Notes under the pieces: model-generated
The model's input: the letters and a program-made list of their open reading frames with translations, nothing else
Databases searched by the model: none
Told to the model about the DNA's origin: nothing
Shown here: in pieces, positions 1 through 10,824 of the stretch
Position numbering within the stretch: position 1 is the first letter of the stretch
How the letters are laid out: each line of letters begins with the position of its first letter
NCBI GenBank assembly: GCA_947629935.1
Contig: CANRFQ010000007.1
Span: forward strand, 1-54,714
Reading direction: 5' to 3'
DNA: 54,714 bases
DNA from: an uncultured Bacilli bacterium
Lineage (GTDB): Bacteria > Bacillota_I > Bacilli_A > RF39 > UBA660
Program-made: the position numbers and the translations under genes

Positions 1-866
1 TATATTGTTTCTTCAAATGTTATATTACAACTTGTATTTTGATTTATATTTGTAAAAGTTACTTTATTTCCTGTTGTCGTTGCTGTTACTCCATTTCCAC
101 ATGTTACGCTTATTTTACTATATCCAGGATTTGGAGTTACTTCTATAGTTTGACTACTATTTGTTGCTAATTGGTATATTTTGCTTGTGGAATTATTTAT
201 CATTCCGTTTTGGACATTTACTTTTAATTGATATTTCTGCGTTGTATCTTTATTTTTTTGATATACTGCGTATAATGTTGTATTTTTTTTGAATGAAATT
301 TCTTCTTTACTTTTATATTGTGCGGTTTTTGATATGGAACTTTTACTCCACCCTAAAAATTCATATTCTTTCTTAATTGGTTTATCACCAATAATTGTGG
401 TTGATGCACTACTCTTTGTTTTAGTTCCATCAGAAAATTCCCCGCCATTGGTATTATACGTTATATATATTTTCTTCTTTTCCGGTGTTGCTCCACTTCC
501 ATTACATTTCTTTTCTTTTAATTCATATTTCTTTTCATTTCCTTCTTGTATTATTTCAACATGATATTCTAGTTTATTTTTAACATCGCTTTCTTTAAGC
601 CATCCTTTTTCTACTAAGGTTTCAACATCTATACAAATTTTTTTTGAGTCTTTTTCTTCTGGCTCCTCTGGTTCAGGTACATCTATATTCTCATCTTCGA
701 TATATCCACTTGCTGCAGTTTTTATAATGGTAGCTATCCTTTCGTTTTCTTTTTCTTGTTGTTTTTTCGTTAGTCCCACCATATTGATGGCTATTACACT
801 CCCTATTAATCCTAGTAAGGCTATAGTGATAATGATTTCTATTAATGTAAATCCTTTGTTCTTCAT
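1..866 (-). CDS. Type IV pilin-like surface protein with InlB-type repeat (3' end outside window)
   Basis: Partial gene running off the left edge; about 288 codons are visible. It starts at ATG 864-866 after a GGTGGG-type ribosome site. The N-terminus is a class III (prepilin) signal: a short basic stretch, then GFTLIEIIITIALLGLI, which would be cut after the Gly by a prepilin peptidase and leaves a hydrophobic helix. A Glu/Pro-rich linker follows at residues ~60-75. Residues ~150-205 resemble a Listeria-Bacteroides (InlB B) repeat: YNTNGGEFSDGT, then FLGWSKS, then TLYAVY. A second beta-rich segment rich in Thr/Asn follows to the edge. Seen: prepilin signal and repeat. Known: such repeats occur in extracellular Firmicute proteins. 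Inferred: a surface-displayed, pilin-anchored protein. The C-terminus is not visible. Confidence 0.8.
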   Translation of the reverse strand, partial: MKNKGFTLIEIIITIALLGLIGSVIAINMVGLTKKQQEKENERIATIIKTAASGYIEDENIDVPEPEEPEEKDSKKICIDVETLVEKGWLKESDVKNKLEYHVEIIQEGNEKKYELKEKKCNGSGATPEKKKIYITYNTNGGEFSDGTKTKSSASTTIIGDKPIKKEYEFLGWSKSSISKTAQYKSKEEISFKKNTTLYAVYQKNKDTTQKYQLKVNVQNGMINNSTSKIYQLATNSSQTIEVTPNPGYSKISVTCGNGVTATTTGNKVTFTNINQNTSCNITFEETI

Positions 867-877
867 AACCCACCTAT

Positions 878-1297
878 TTAATTTATTTTATATTCTATAT
901 TTATTTTTTCTGGAATAGTTATATTTAAATCTTGAATATTTAACTCACTGTCCATTAAGTATTCTCCTTGAGAATTAATTTCAACATTAACATCTTCATA
1001 ATAATTTAAAAGCACTTCGCCATTTTCATTTTTGATTATTATTTCGACGTTATTTATTTTTTGACTTTTACTTGAATTGTTTTTAATTACTGAGCTTATT
1101 AATATAGATGTATCTGTTATATTATAATTGTCTGTTGTTGCTTTAAAATTCTGTTCTACTTTTTCAGTTGGACTTTTTGGTGTAGTATTTGGATCTTTTT
1201 TAGAAAAATTATTCTTTAACGAAAAGATTAAAATCACTCCTACTATAATTATGAATATTATGCCAATTATAACTATAAGTTTCCTTTTTTCTTTCAT
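878..1297 (-). CDS. Small membrane-anchored hypothetical protein (FxLYD-like fold possible)
   Basis: 139 residues. I chose ATG 1297 because AAGGAGG lies at the right distance upstream; the frame stays open upstream but without a ribosome site. Residues ~6-28 form one strong transmembrane helix after a KEKRK basic start, so the bulk is extracellular. The exported part has a charged linker and then alternating hydrophobic strands (ILISSVIKN, VEIIIKNENGEVL, NVEIN, INIEYKIN), the pattern of a small beta-sandwich such as FxLYD domains. It ends 11 bases before the pilin-like gene, so the two are probably co-transcribed and act together at the surface. No catalytic motif is visible; function unknown. 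Confidence 0.65.
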   Translation of the reverse strand: MKEKRKLIVIIGIIFIIIVGVILIFSLKNNFSKKDPNTTPKSPTEKVEQNFKATTDNYNITDTSILISSVIKNNSSKSQKINNVEIIIKNENGEVLLNYYEDVNVEINSQGEYLMDSELNIQDLNITIPEKINIEYKIN

Positions 1298-1424
1298 ATA
1301 ATTTCCTCCTTGATTACAAGATGATTTAGAGTAATGTAAATCTGTGTTTCTCCATGTCATAGTCTCTAATCTACTTCTAGTATACCATATAGAATTAGTT
1401 TAAACAAAATTATGTTTTTAATAT

Positions 1425-1454
1425 TAAAAAACATTGACTTAAATATGTCAATGT
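1425..1454 (-). terminator. Rho-independent terminator after rpoC
   Basis: Perfect 8-bp stem (ACATTGAC / GTCAATGT, 1431-1438 and 1447-1454) with an 8-nt loop. Reading on the minus strand it is followed by a run of T. It lies just past the rpoC stop and ends the rpoBC transcript. Confidence 0.85.
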
Positions 1455-1467
1455 TAATAATAAATTT

Positions 1468-4400
1468 TTATTCGGCTATTATATCTTCATTATTATCAAT
1501 AAATTGTTCCTCTAACATTTCACTTGGTTCATCACTCATAAACTCTTTTTCAAGTTCAATTTGAATATCACTATATTGTTTAGAACCAGTTCCGGCTGGG
1601 ATTAATTTACCAATGATAACATTTTCTTTTAGACCTCTTAACATGTCAGTTTTACCTTTGATAGCAGCATCGGTTAATACTCTAGTTGTTTCTTGGAATG
1701 ATGCCGCAGATAGGAATGAATCAGTTTCTAAGGCCGATTTCGTAATACCTAGCATAATAGGACGTCCTGTTGCCGGAACTCCGCCTTTTAAGATTACTGG
1801 TTTGTTTCCTTCCGTAAACTCTCTTAAAGAAACCGTTAATCCTGCAACAAAGTCGGTATCACCCTCATCAATAATACGCATTTTATTAATCATACGACGT
1901 GCAATTATTTCTACGTGTTTATCAGAGATATCAACACCTTGAGATTTATAGACTTTTTGAATCTCTTTTAAGATATATTGTTGAGCCGTGATTGGATCAG
2001 TAACAGCAAGCAATTCTTTTGGGGAAATTGCTCCTTCTGTTAATTTATCTCCTGCTTCTACTTTATCGTTTAAACTAACGCGTAATTTAGCTCCATAATT
2101 AGTTACATGTTCGCGAGCTTCCACATCGTTTTCCACAACAATTTTATATTTACCATTAGTCTCTTCAATTAAAGATACTTTACCATTTATTTCCGCAATA
2201 GTTGATTTAGCTTTTGGATTACGAGCTTCGAATAATTCTTCAACTCTTGGAAGACCTTGAGTAATATCCGCATCTCCACCATGCGCAACACCACCAGAGT
2301 GAAAAGTACGCATTGTAAGCTGAGTACCAGGTTCACCAATAGATTGGGCAGCCATGATACCAACAGCTTCACCGGTTTCAACTAAATTACCCGTAGCTAA
2401 GTTACGACCATAACAATGTTGACAAACCCCATTTTCGGTTTTACATGTTAAGACACTTCTAATTTCTACGGTTTTGATACCGGCTTTTTCAATCTTAACT
2501 ATATCATTTTCCGTAATCATCACATTTTTATCTAAAATAACCTCTTTAGTTTCTGGATCAATAATTTTCTTAGCTGTAAAACGTCCTAAGATACGTTCAG
2601 CAAGTGGCTCAATAATAGTATTATTCTTAGTATCAACAAAGTCACTAACTTCAACACCTGTTAAACAGCCACAATCTTCTTCCCTAACAATGATATCTTG
2701 AGCAACATCAACAAGACGTCTTGTTAAATATCCAGAATCGGCAGTACGTAAAGCCGTATCGGCAGAACCTTTACGAGCACCGTGAGTTGATAAGAAGAAT
2801 TCTGATACAGAAAGTCCTTCCATAAAGCATGATTTAATAGGAATTTCCACTGGCTCTCCATTTGGTTTAGCCATACAACCACGCATACCAGCAAGCTGCG
2901 TAAAGTTACCCGCATTACCACGAGCACCACTGTTCATCATCATGAAGATTGGATTTTTATGATCACCTTCACTAATTTTCTTTAATTCTGCTTCCACTTT
3001 ATCTTTAGTATTATTCCAAATACTAATAACATTGTTATAACGCTCTTCTTCGGTAATTAAACCTCTTTGGAATTGTTTATTAATTTTATCAACAGTTCCC
3101 TGTGCCTCATTAATTATTTCTTCTTTTTCATTGCTTGTAACAACATCACTCATCGAAACTGTAATACCCGCAATAGTTGAATATTTAAATCCCAAATCTT
3201 TTAATTTATCAAGCATAATAGAAGTTTCTGTTGTTTTATATCTTTTAAATATTTGCGCAACAATTTTTTCTAGGGTTTTTTTAACAAATGGCGATACTAA
3301 AGGCATTTCTTTAATAGCAGCTTTAATATCAGTTCCCATTTCTAAGAAATATTTATTTGGCGTAATTCCTTCAATATTAGCATCTGTGCCCTCGTTAATA
3401 TATGGGAAAGAATCAGGTAATATTTCATTAAAGATTAATTTACCGGCTGTCGTAATTAAGTATTTATTTTTTTGCGTATCTGTAAATAACTTATGTTTAA
3501 ATGATGAAGTTGGTACAGCAATACGGGTGTGTAGAGAAATCTCTTTTCTTTCGTAAGCCATTAAAGCTTCATTAGCATTTTTATATGCCTTACCTTCATT
3601 TGGTAAATCCGCCTCTTCAATGGTAATGTAATAATTTCCCAATACCATATCTTGCGATGGAGTAACGATTGGTTTTCCATCTTTAGGACTTAAAATATTA
3701 TTAGCACCAAGCATCAAAATACGCGCTTCGGCTTTAGCTTCCTCAGAAAGAGGAACGTGAACAGCCATTTGGTCACCATCGAAGTCAGCATTAAAAGCAG
3801 GACATACTAGGGGATGTAAACGAATAGCTTTACCACCAACTAAAACTGGTTCAAAAGCTTGAATACCAAGTCTATGTAATGTTGGGGCGCGGTTTAACAT
3901 AACTGGATGTTCGGTAATAACATCTTCAACTATATCCCATACACATTCATCACGATTGTCTATTAATTTTTTAGCTCCTTTAATATTATGAGCTAAATCA
4001 CGTTCAACAAGACCATGAATAACATGTGGCTTAAATAGTTCTAGAGCCATTTCCTTAGGAATCCCACATTGATACATTTTTAAAGATGGACCAACAACGA
4101 TAACAGAACGACCAGAATAGTCAACACGTTTACCTAATAAGTTTTGACGGAAACGACCTTGTTTACCTTTTAACATACTAGATAAAGATTTTAGAGCTCT
4201 ATTTCCCGCAGCAGTTACACTACGACCACGACGACCATTATCGAATAATGAATCCACTGCTTCTTGAAGCATACGTTTTTCATTTTGGACAATAATAGTC
4301 GGAGCTCCTAACTCTAATAACTTCTTTAAACGATTATTACGGTTAATAATACGACGATATAAATCATTTAAGTCACTAGTTGCAAAACGTCCACCATCAA

Positions 4401-5130
4401 GTTGAATCATAGGACGAAGCTCAGGAGGGATTACTGGTAAAACATCTAATACCATCCATTCTGGCTTATTATTGCTTTCTTGAAAAGCTACTAAGCAATC
4501 AAGTCTTTTAACAAGACGAATACGTTTTTGACCTTGGGTATTTTCTAATTCTTTACGTAATTCTTCTACTTCTTTATCAATATCAACATCAGCAAGTAAT
4601 TTTTTAATGGCTTCGGCACCCATACCTACTGTAAAGCCATTACCGTATTTTTCATAATAACTACGATATTCTTTATCAGATAAAATTTGTTTTTTCTCTA
4701 AAGGGGCATTTCCTGGATCAATTACAACATAACTAACAAAATATAAAACTTCTTCTAGATCTCTTGGTGACATATCTAAAACTAAGCCCATTTTTGAAGG
4801 AACACCTTTAAAGAACCAAATATGTGAGCAAGGAGAAGCAAGTTCAATATGGCCCATACGTTCACGACGAACTTTGGAACGAGTTACTTCTACACCACAA
4901 CGATCACAAACAACATTTTTATAACGTAATCTTTTATATTTTCCACAAGAACACTCATAATCTTTAGTAGGCCCAAAGATTTTTTCACAGAAAAGTCCAT
5001 CTCTTTCTGGTTTTAATGTACGATAGTTAATAGTTTCAGGTTTTTTTACTTCTCCGTAAGACCAACTACGGATTTTTTCAGGAGAAGCAATACCAATTTT
5101 AATTCCTTTAAATTTATTTACCTCTATCAT
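1468..5130 (-). CDS. rpoC: DNA-directed RNA polymerase subunit beta'
   Basis: 1220 residues, close to the length of Firmicute beta' subunits without large insertions. It forms the catalytic clamp of RNA polymerase together with RpoB. Visible marks: the N-terminal zinc site ([11 protein letters not shown] then CDRCG, residues ~60-80), the bridge and lid regions, and the absolutely conserved NADFDGDQM near residue 447, whose three Asp bind the catalytic Mg2+. The second zinc-binding Cys cluster lies in the C-terminal half (DCGCLTG ... CQHCYG), followed by the trigger loop region (TMRTFHSGG). The start codon overlaps the rpoB stop by one base (TAATG), so the two are translationally coupled. It is followed by a clear terminator. 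Confidence 0.99.
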   Translation of the reverse strand: MIEVNKFKGIKIGIASPEKIRSWSYGEVKKPETINYRTLKPERDGLFCEKIFGPTKDYECSCGKYKRLRYKNVVCDRCGVEVTRSKVRRERMGHIELASPCSHIWFFKGVPSKMGLVLDMSPRDLEEVLYFVSYVVIDPGNAPLEKKQILSDKEYRSYYEKYGNGFTVGMGAEAIKKLLADVDIDKEVEELRKELENTQGQKRIRLVKRLDCLVAFQESNNKPEWMVLDVLPVIPPELRPMIQLDGGRFATSDLNDLYRRIINRNNRLKKLLELGAPTIIVQNEKRMLQEAVDSLFDNGRRGRSVTAAGNRALKSLSSMLKGKQGRFRQNLLGKRVDYSGRSVIVVGPSLKMYQCGIPKEMALELFKPHVIHGLVERDLAHNIKGAKKLIDNRDECVWDIVEDVITEHPVMLNRAPTLHRLGIQAFEPVLVGGKAIRLHPLVCPAFNADFDGDQMAVHVPLSEEAKAEARILMLGANNILSPKDGKPIVTPSQDMVLGNYYITIEEADLPNEGKAYKNANEALMAYERKEISLHTRIAVPTSSFKHKLFTDTQKNKYLITTAGKLIFNEILPDSFPYINEGTDANIEGITPNKYFLEMGTDIKAAIKEMPLVSPFVKKTLEKIVAQIFKRYKTTETSIMLDKLKDLGFKYSTIAGITVSMSDVVTSNEKEEIINEAQGTVDKINKQFQRGLITEEERYNNVISIWNNTKDKVEAELKKISEGDHKNPIFMMMNSGARGNAGNFTQLAGMRGCMAKPNGEPVEIPIKSCFMEGLSVSEFFLSTHGARKGSADTALRTADSGYLTRRLVDVAQDIIVREEDCGCLTGVEVSDFVDTKNNTIIEPLAERILGRFTAKKIIDPETKEVILDKNVMITENDIVKIEKAGIKTVEIRSVLTCKTENGVCQHCYGRNLATGNLVETGEAVGIMAAQSIGEPGTQLTMRTFHSGGVAHGGDADITQGLPRVEELFEARNPKAKSTIAEINGKVSLIEETNGKYKIVVENDVEAREHVTNYGAKLRVSLNDKVEAGDKLTEGAISPKELLAVTDPITAQQYILKEIQKVYKSQGVDISDKHVEIIARRMINKMRIIDEGDTDFVAGLTVSLREFTEGNKPVILKGGVPATGRPIMLGITKSALETDSFLSAASFQETTRVLTDAAIKGKTDMLRGLKENVIIGKLIPAGTGSKQYSDIQIELEKEFMSDEPSEMLEEQFIDNNEDIIAE

Positions 5131-8100
5131 TACATTTCACCTTCTTCCTTTTCATCACCAGGAAATTCTAAATCATCTAAATCAGGTTCAAAATCTTCCT
5201 CTTCTTCTTCAAAAGGTTCTTCTTCAATTTCTTCTGGCTCCTCTGGTTCTGGTTCTTTAATGTTTTCTATTTCATCAACACGAATAGTTTCTTCACTATC
5301 TTCCTCGTTCTCAATTGTTTTTAAATCAAGAAGATTATCATCAGTATCTAAAATTTGAATATCTAAGCCCAAAGCTTGGAATTCTTTGATTAAAACTCTA
5401 AAACTTTCTGGAACTCCCGCTTGACTAACCGGTTTTCCTTTAACTAAAGCTTCATAAACTTTAACACGACCTACAACATCATCCGATTTGATTGTTAAGA
5501 TTTCTTGAAGAACATGGGCAGCACCATAAGCATATAAAGCCCAAACTTCCATTTCTCCGAATCTCTGACCACCAAATTGGGCTTTACCACCTAATGGTTG
5601 TTGCGTAACAAGTGAATAAGGTCCAGTAGCACGAGCATGTAATTTATCATCAACCATGTGATGTAATTTAATCATATACATAACACCAACCGAAACTCTA
5701 TTTTCAAATGGTTCACCCGTACGGCCATTATAAAGAATTGTTTTACCATCTTCGTCCATACCAGCTTCTTGCATTTGTTCTTTAATATCGTCAATTGTTG
5801 CTCCATCAAATACTGGTGTCGCATAATGAGTTCCTAATTTTTTACCAGCCATTCCTAAATGCAATTCCAGAATCTGACCAATATTCATACGAGATGGAAC
5901 ACCTAATGGATTTAGAATAACATCAACAGGAGTACCATCTGGTAAATATGGCATATCTTCTTCTGGTAAAACTAAAGAGATAACACCTTTATTACCATGA
6001 CGTCCTGACATTTTATCTCCGACTTGGATTTTCCGTTTTTGAACGATGTAGACACGAATAACTTTGGAAACTCCTGGAGGTAGTTCATCACTATTTTCTT
6101 TGGTATAAACTTTAATATCGTGAACAATTCCGTCTTCACCATGTTTTACACGTAAAGATGTATCACGAACTTCCCGAGTTTTCTCACCAAAAATAGCATG
6201 TAGTAATTTTTCTTCACTAGTTAATTCTTGCACACCTTTTGGTGTAACTTTACCAACTAAGATATCGCCTTCATGGACTTCTGTACCAATTCGAACAATA
6301 CCATTAGCATCAAGATTCTTACGTGCTTCTTCAGAAACATTGGGAATATCACGTGTAATTTCCTCAGGTCCTAATTTTGTATCACGACAATCAATGTCAG
6401 TTTGTTCAATATGAATTGAAGTATAAACATCATCTTTAACTAATCTTTCATTTAAGATAACAGCATCTTCATAGTTATAACCGTTAAATGTCATGAAAGC
6501 TACGGTCATATTTTTACCTAAAGCAAGTTCACCTTTTTCCGTAGATGGACCATCAGCAATAACTTCACCACGATGAATACTATCACCTTTTTTAACCAAA
6601 GGACGATGATTTACGCAAGTGGAAGCATTACTACGTTCAAAATTAGCTAAATAATATGTATCTTTACCTTTAGCGTTTTTAACAACAATCTTTTTACTAT
6701 CGGCATATTCCACAACACCATCTGCTTTGGCAACTACGGTAGAACCAGAATCACGAGCCGCAATATATTCAACCCCCGTAGCTACAATAGGTGCTTCGGT
6801 TTTTAAAAGCGGAACAGCTTGACGTTGCATGTTGGCACCCATTAGAGCACGAGTAGCATCATCGTGATCTAAGAAAGGAATACAACTAGTTGTAATAGAT
6901 ACAACTTGGCTTGGAGCAACATCGATATAATTTACTTTGTCACTCTTAACCATTACTGTGTCGCCATTTAGACGAGCAATGACATTTTCATCAACAATAT
7001 TATTTTTATCATCAATATTTAAAGTTGCTTGCGAAATATAATAATCACTTTCTTCATCAGCTGTAAGATAAGCAACTTCATCGGTTACATGACCATTTTC
7101 TACTTTACGGTAAGGAGTCATAATAAAGCCATATTCGTTAATTTTAGCATAAGAAGATAACGAAGTAATAAGACCAATGTTTTGACCTTCTGGCGATTCA
7201 ATTGGACATAAACGACCATAATGAGATGGGTTAACATCCCTTACTTCCATACCCGCACGATCACGAGATAGTCCGCCTGGTCCTAAAGAAGATAAACGTC
7301 TTTTATCGGTAAGCTCGGCAATCGGATTGATTTGATCCATGAATTTAGATAATTGAGATGAACCAAAGAATTCCTTTAAAGCCGCTGTCACAGGACGAAT
7401 ATTAATCAATGTTTTAGGTGTAACATTTTCAATTTCTTGCGTAGTCATTCTTTCACGAATAACTCTTTCCATACGGCTCATACCAACACGGAATTGATTT
7501 TGAATTAATTCACCAACTTGACGAACACGACGATTTCCTAAATGGTCTATTTCATCAATGTTACCGATTCCATGTAATAAATTCAAATAATATGATATAG
7601 AGGCATAAACATCAGAAATAGTTAAACGTTTTTCTAAAATACTTTGATCATTACCAATAATTTTAATAGTTTTTTCTTTATCATTTTTATCGTACACTAA
7701 AATATCTTGAATTTTATTATATTCGTCAAGTTCTTCATTAATAATTGTTTCTTTTAAATTAAAGCCAGCCTCAAAAATAGGACGAACTTGTTCCAATATA
7801 TCTTTCGTAATAAGTGTACCTTTTTTAACAACAACTTTTTTACCATCTTTAATGTCTTCGGCGATAGTACATCCTAAAAGACGATCTAAAATATTTAATT
7901 TTTTATTAAATTTATAACGACCTACTTTAGCTAAATCGTATCTAAATTTATCAAAAAATCTTGTGATTAATTGATTTTTAGCACTATCTAAAGTAGCAGG
8001 CTCTCCCGGACGAAGTTTTTCATATATTTCAATTAAAGCTTCATCTGTATTTTTAGTATTATCTTTTTCTAAAGTATTTTGAATATATACACTATCTCCA

Positions 8101-8732
8101 AAAACAGCAATAATATCTTCATCACTTGATAAACCTAAAGCACGTAAAAAAGTAGTAATTGTCACTTTACGAGTTCTATCAATACGCACATATAAAACAT
8201 CTCTAGCGTCTAGTTCATATTCTAACCAAGTCCCTTTATTAGGTATAACCTCACCTGAAATAACAGGACGACCATTCTTATCTATTTCTCTTTTAAAATA
8301 AATAGATGGACTACGAACAAGTTGAGAAGTAATAACACGTTCTGCACCATTGATAATGAAAGTACCAGCATCAGTCATCATCGGTAAATCACCTAAGAAA
8401 ATCTCTTGTTCTTTAACTTCACCTGTTTCATGAATAAATAAACGAGCTTGAACCTTTAAAGGTGCTGCATAGTTTACCATTCTTTCTTTGGCCTCTTTAA
8501 TAGAATATCTTGGCTCATCAAAAGAATAATCACCAAACTCTAGGGAAATATTACCTGTGAAACTTTCAACGGGAAATAAATCGTCAAATATTTCTCTTAT
8601 CCCTTCTTCTAAAAACCAATTAAATGATTTTTTTTGAATTTCTAGTAAATCTGTTAACTCTAAGGTGTTTTTAGTTTTTGAGAAAGTTCTTCTTTCTCTA
8701 TGGTCTCCAAATTTTGCTAATTTAAATGCCAC
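5130..8732 (-). CDS. rpoB: DNA-directed RNA polymerase subunit beta
   Basis: 1200 residues, GTG start at 8730-8732 preceded by AGGGGTG. It forms one half of the active-centre cleft of RNA polymerase. Conserved stretches include the rifampicin region ([13 protein letters not shown] then [13 protein letters not shown]), [10 protein letters not shown], and the C-terminal [20 protein letters not shown]. In the rifampicin pocket, positions equal to E. coli Q513, N518 and H526 are K463, I468 and D476. Lys or Asp at the first and last are classic resistance substitutions. The last ~60 residues form a very acidic tail dominated by Glu/Asp/Pro, beyond the usual end. The gene has its own promoter at 8816-8844 and overlaps rpoC. 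Confidence 0.99.
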   Translation of the reverse strand: MAFKLAKFGDHRERRTFSKTKNTLELTDLLEIQKKSFNWFLEEGIREIFDDLFPVESFTGNISLEFGDYSFDEPRYSIKEAKERMVNYAAPLKVQARLFIHETGEVKEQEIFLGDLPMMTDAGTFIINGAERVITSQLVRSPSIYFKREIDKNGRPVISGEVIPNKGTWLEYELDARDVLYVRIDRTRKVTITTFLRALGLSSDEDIIAVFGDSVYIQNTLEKDNTKNTDEALIEIYEKLRPGEPATLDSAKNQLITRFFDKFRYDLAKVGRYKFNKKLNILDRLLGCTIAEDIKDGKKVVVKKGTLITKDILEQVRPIFEAGFNLKETIINEELDEYNKIQDILVYDKNDKEKTIKIIGNDQSILEKRLTISDVYASISYYLNLLHGIGNIDEIDHLGNRRVRQVGELIQNQFRVGMSRMERVIRERMTTQEIENVTPKTLINIRPVTAALKEFFGSSQLSKFMDQINPIAELTDKRRLSSLGPGGLSRDRAGMEVRDVNPSHYGRLCPIESPEGQNIGLITSLSSYAKINEYGFIMTPYRKVENGHVTDEVAYLTADEESDYYISQATLNIDDKNNIVDENVIARLNGDTVMVKSDKVNYIDVAPSQVVSITTSCIPFLDHDDATRALMGANMQRQAVPLLKTEAPIVATGVEYIAARDSGSTVVAKADGVVEYADSKKIVVKNAKGKDTYYLANFERSNASTCVNHRPLVKKGDSIHRGEVIADGPSTEKGELALGKNMTVAFMTFNGYNYEDAVILNERLVKDDVYTSIHIEQTDIDCRDTKLGPEEITRDIPNVSEEARKNLDANGIVRIGTEVHEGDILVGKVTPKGVQELTSEEKLLHAIFGEKTREVRDTSLRVKHGEDGIVHDIKVYTKENSDELPPGVSKVIRVYIVQKRKIQVGDKMSGRHGNKGVISLVLPEEDMPYLPDGTPVDVILNPLGVPSRMNIGQILELHLGMAGKKLGTHYATPVFDGATIDDIKEQMQEAGMDEDGKTILYNGRTGEPFENRVSVGVMYMIKLHHMVDDKLHARATGPYSLVTQQPLGGKAQFGGQRFGEMEVWALYAYGAAHVLQEILTIKSDDVVGRVKVYEALVKGKPVSQAGVPESFRVLIKEFQALGLDIQILDTDDNLLDLKTIENEEDSEETIRVDEIENIKEPEPEEPEEIEEEPFEEEEEDFEPDLDDLEFPGDEKEEGEM

Positions 8733-8815
8733 TGTTTCACCCCTATGCCTATAAATTTTTTAATTTTTTAAAAGTGTTAATTGTTCTAGAAAAAACAATA
8801 CGTCACCAATTTAAA

Positions 8816-8844
8816 ATTTTACCAACATTATCCAGCAATGTCAA
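8816..8844 (-). promoter_or_regulatory. Sigma-A-type promoter of rpoBC
   Basis: On the minus strand a perfect -35 TTGACA (8839-8844), a 17-bp spacer and a -10 TAAAAT (8816-8821). The leader to the GTG of rpoB is about 75 nt. Confidence 0.85.
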
Positions 8845-8865
8845 TAAATTTTAGCAATTCCGACA

Positions 8866-8896
8866 CAAAAAAACAAATTTTCTCCAAATTTGTTTT
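8866..8896 (-). terminator. Terminator after the ybxB-type methyltransferase gene
   Basis: Perfect 11-bp inverted repeat (8870-8880 and 8886-8896) with a 5-nt loop, followed on the minus strand by T residues. It sits between the methyltransferase stop and the rpoB promoter, so rpoB transcription is separate. Confidence 0.8.
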
Positions 8897-8910
8897 AAAT
8901 TAGACAATAA

Positions 8911-9501
8911 TTAGACATGAACTTTCACAATATAAAAACCTTTACTTTTTGCCATGACCTCACAAATATATTTTTCTTCTAAAATTTTCATAACACTTTT
9001 AACTCCTTGATCTTTACGCATGACAAACCATAACTCGCCACTATCCTTTAAATGATTAGCACTATCAAGAAGCAAATTTAGTAAAATATCTTTACCTACT
9101 CTAATAGGCGGGTTTGTAATAATAACATCAAAAGCTTGCGAAATATTCGCAAAACCATCACTTAAATAAACATCTGCGGAAACATTATTATTTTTTAAAT
9201 TCATTTTTGTTAAATGGATAGCTCTTTTATTAATATCAACCATTGTCATATTAATATCTAAAAGCTTACTTAAAGTTATTCCTACATATCCATAGCCACA
9301 GCCTAAATCAAGAAAGTCTCCGGTTTTAAGATGAGAGCTATTCAAAAATGTTTCTACTAACATTTTACTACCATAATCAATTTTGTTTTTAGAAAATACG
9401 CCATTATCACTAGCAAAAGTGAAATTAATATCTCCATAATTATAATTAATATATCTAATTTCACTAGCTAAATTCTCGTTATTGGTAAAATAATGATCCA
9501 T
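8911..9501 (-). CDS. 16S rRNA methyltransferase of the RsmC/YbxB type
   Basis: 196 residues from ATG 9501; I preferred this start to the upstream ATG at 9513 because GGAG lies 6 nt before it and the product then begins MDHYFTNN, like B. subtilis YbxB. A SAM-dependent class I methyltransferase: motif I DLGCGYGYVG (residues ~62-71), the acidic ribose-binding MVDIN, and the N6/N2-purine-type catalytic motif NPPIR (residues ~130-134). The RsmC family methylates guanine N2 in 16S rRNA. In Bacillus the homologue sits directly upstream of rpoB, as here. The exact target base is inferred from the family. Confidence 0.85.
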   Translation of the reverse strand: MDHYFTNNENLASEIRYINYNYGDINFTFASDNGVFSKNKIDYGSKMLVETFLNSSHLKTGDFLDLGCGYGYVGITLSKLLDINMTMVDINKRAIHLTKMNLKNNNVSADVYLSDGFANISQAFDVIITNPPIRVGKDILLNLLLDSANHLKDSGELWFVMRKDQGVKSVMKILEEKYICEVMAKSKGFYIVKVHV

Positions 9502-9513
9502 ATCTATCTCCAT

Positions 9514-10785
9514 TTATTCTTTAAATTCAAATATATAATCTAAGATTTGCACCTCATCGCCTCTTTTAGCTCCGGCTTTTTCCAGTTCTTCTTCAACTCC
9601 CATACCTCTTAATTTTCGTGCAAAGCGCAAGACTGCTTCATCTTCCGTAAATTTAGTCATTTTAAATAATTTTTCAATTTCTTCCCCTTTTAAAACCCAA
9701 ACTCCATTGTCATTAGTAATAGTGTAAGGTTTTTCATTATGAAATTTATATACTATATAACTTTCATAATCTTTCTCATCATACAAAGCCACATCTTCAC
9801 AGCTTTCCACTTTTTCTAATAGTTTAGTGATTAAATCATTTAAACCTTGATTAGTTGCAGCACTAATTTCTATAATCGTTTTATCAGGATATTTCTGTTT
9901 GAATTTTTGTAAATTTTCGAAAGCTTTTTCTAAATCCATTTTATTGGCGATGATGACTTCTTCTTTATTAGCTAATTTTTCACTATAATTTTCAATTTCT
10001 TGACGAATTATTTCATAATCTTGCAGAGGATCTCTTCCCTCAAAAGCTCCCATATCAATAACATGAGCAAGGACTTTCGTGCGCAGGGCATGACGCAAAA
10101 ACTCTTTACCTAAACCAGCCCCTTGACTAGCTCCTTCTATAAGTCCTGGTAAATCGGCTAAGACAAAGGATTTATCATGAACTTTTACGACTCCTAAATT
10201 AGGCGATAAAGTCGTAAAATGATAAGCGGCAATTTTAGGACTAGCGGCACTTACACAAGCTAAAATAGTACTTTTACCAACACTAGGTAGACCAATCAAT
10301 CCTACATCAGCTAAAACTTTTAATTCACATTTTAAAATTCGCTCTTCTCCGGGCTCTCCATACTCCGAAAACTTAGGAGCTGGTTCACTTTGAGTGACAA
10401 AAGCTTTATTACCTCTTCCGCCTCGGCCCCCGTGAGCGACAACAAATTCTTGATTGGGGGTTACCAAATCAACTAAAACTAACCCTGTATCAACATCCCT
10501 AATCGTCGTACCTTGAGGAACTTTAATGATAATATCTTCGGCTTTAGCCCCATGTTTATTGCTACCTTTACCATTTACGCCTTTTTGACCTTTAATTAAT
10601 TTTTTATATTTTAAATCAATTAAAGTTTTAAGACCTTGATCAACTTTAAAAATAATGTCGCTGCCTTTGCCCCCATTTCCTCCATCAGGACCACCTAATG
10701 GCACACATTTTTCCCGACGAAAAGAAGTACAACCATCTCCTCCTTTTCCGGCTATAACTTTTATTTCAATGTTATCAACAAACAT
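9514..10785 (-). CDS. obg: Obg family GTPase (ribosome assembly)
   Basis: 423 residues. I chose ATG 10785 (MFVDNIEIKV), which has AGGTGA at the right distance. Three Obg domains are visible. The Gly-rich Obg fold is at residues ~1-158 (KGGDGCTSFRREK, GGPDGGNGGKG). The GTPase domain is at ~159-335, with P-loop GLPSVGKST, switch DLPGLIEGA and NKMD specificity motif. The C-terminal OCT domain runs from ~345 to the end. It binds the large ribosomal subunit during assembly and links growth to stress and, in Bacillus, to sporulation. It overlaps nothing but directly precedes the methyltransferase gene. Confidence 0.97.
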   Translation of the reverse strand: MFVDNIEIKVIAGKGGDGCTSFRREKCVPLGGPDGGNGGKGSDIIFKVDQGLKTLIDLKYKKLIKGQKGVNGKGSNKHGAKAEDIIIKVPQGTTIRDVDTGLVLVDLVTPNQEFVVAHGGRGGRGNKAFVTQSEPAPKFSEYGEPGEERILKCELKVLADVGLIGLPSVGKSTILACVSAASPKIAAYHFTTLSPNLGVVKVHDKSFVLADLPGLIEGASQGAGLGKEFLRHALRTKVLAHVIDMGAFEGRDPLQDYEIIRQEIENYSEKLANKEEVIIANKMDLEKAFENLQKFKQKYPDKTIIEISAATNQGLNDLITKLLEKVESCEDVALYDEKDYESYIVYKFHNEKPYTITNDNGVWVLKGEEIEKLFKMTKFTEDEAVLRFARKLRGMGVEEELEKAGAKRGDEVQILDYIFEFKE

Positions 10786-10824
10786 AAAAATCACCTGCGC
10801 TTTATCTTATCATAATTTGTTTTT

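Noticed and set aside
1361-1424. Promoter of the 878-1297 gene
   Set aside because: A TATACT is present on the minus strand but no -35 at proper spacing, so it was not listed as a feature.
1613-3556. Open frames on the plus strand and in other frames across rpoC
   Set aside because: They are shadows of the conserved rpoC reading frame; no ribosome sites, and rpoC is intact.
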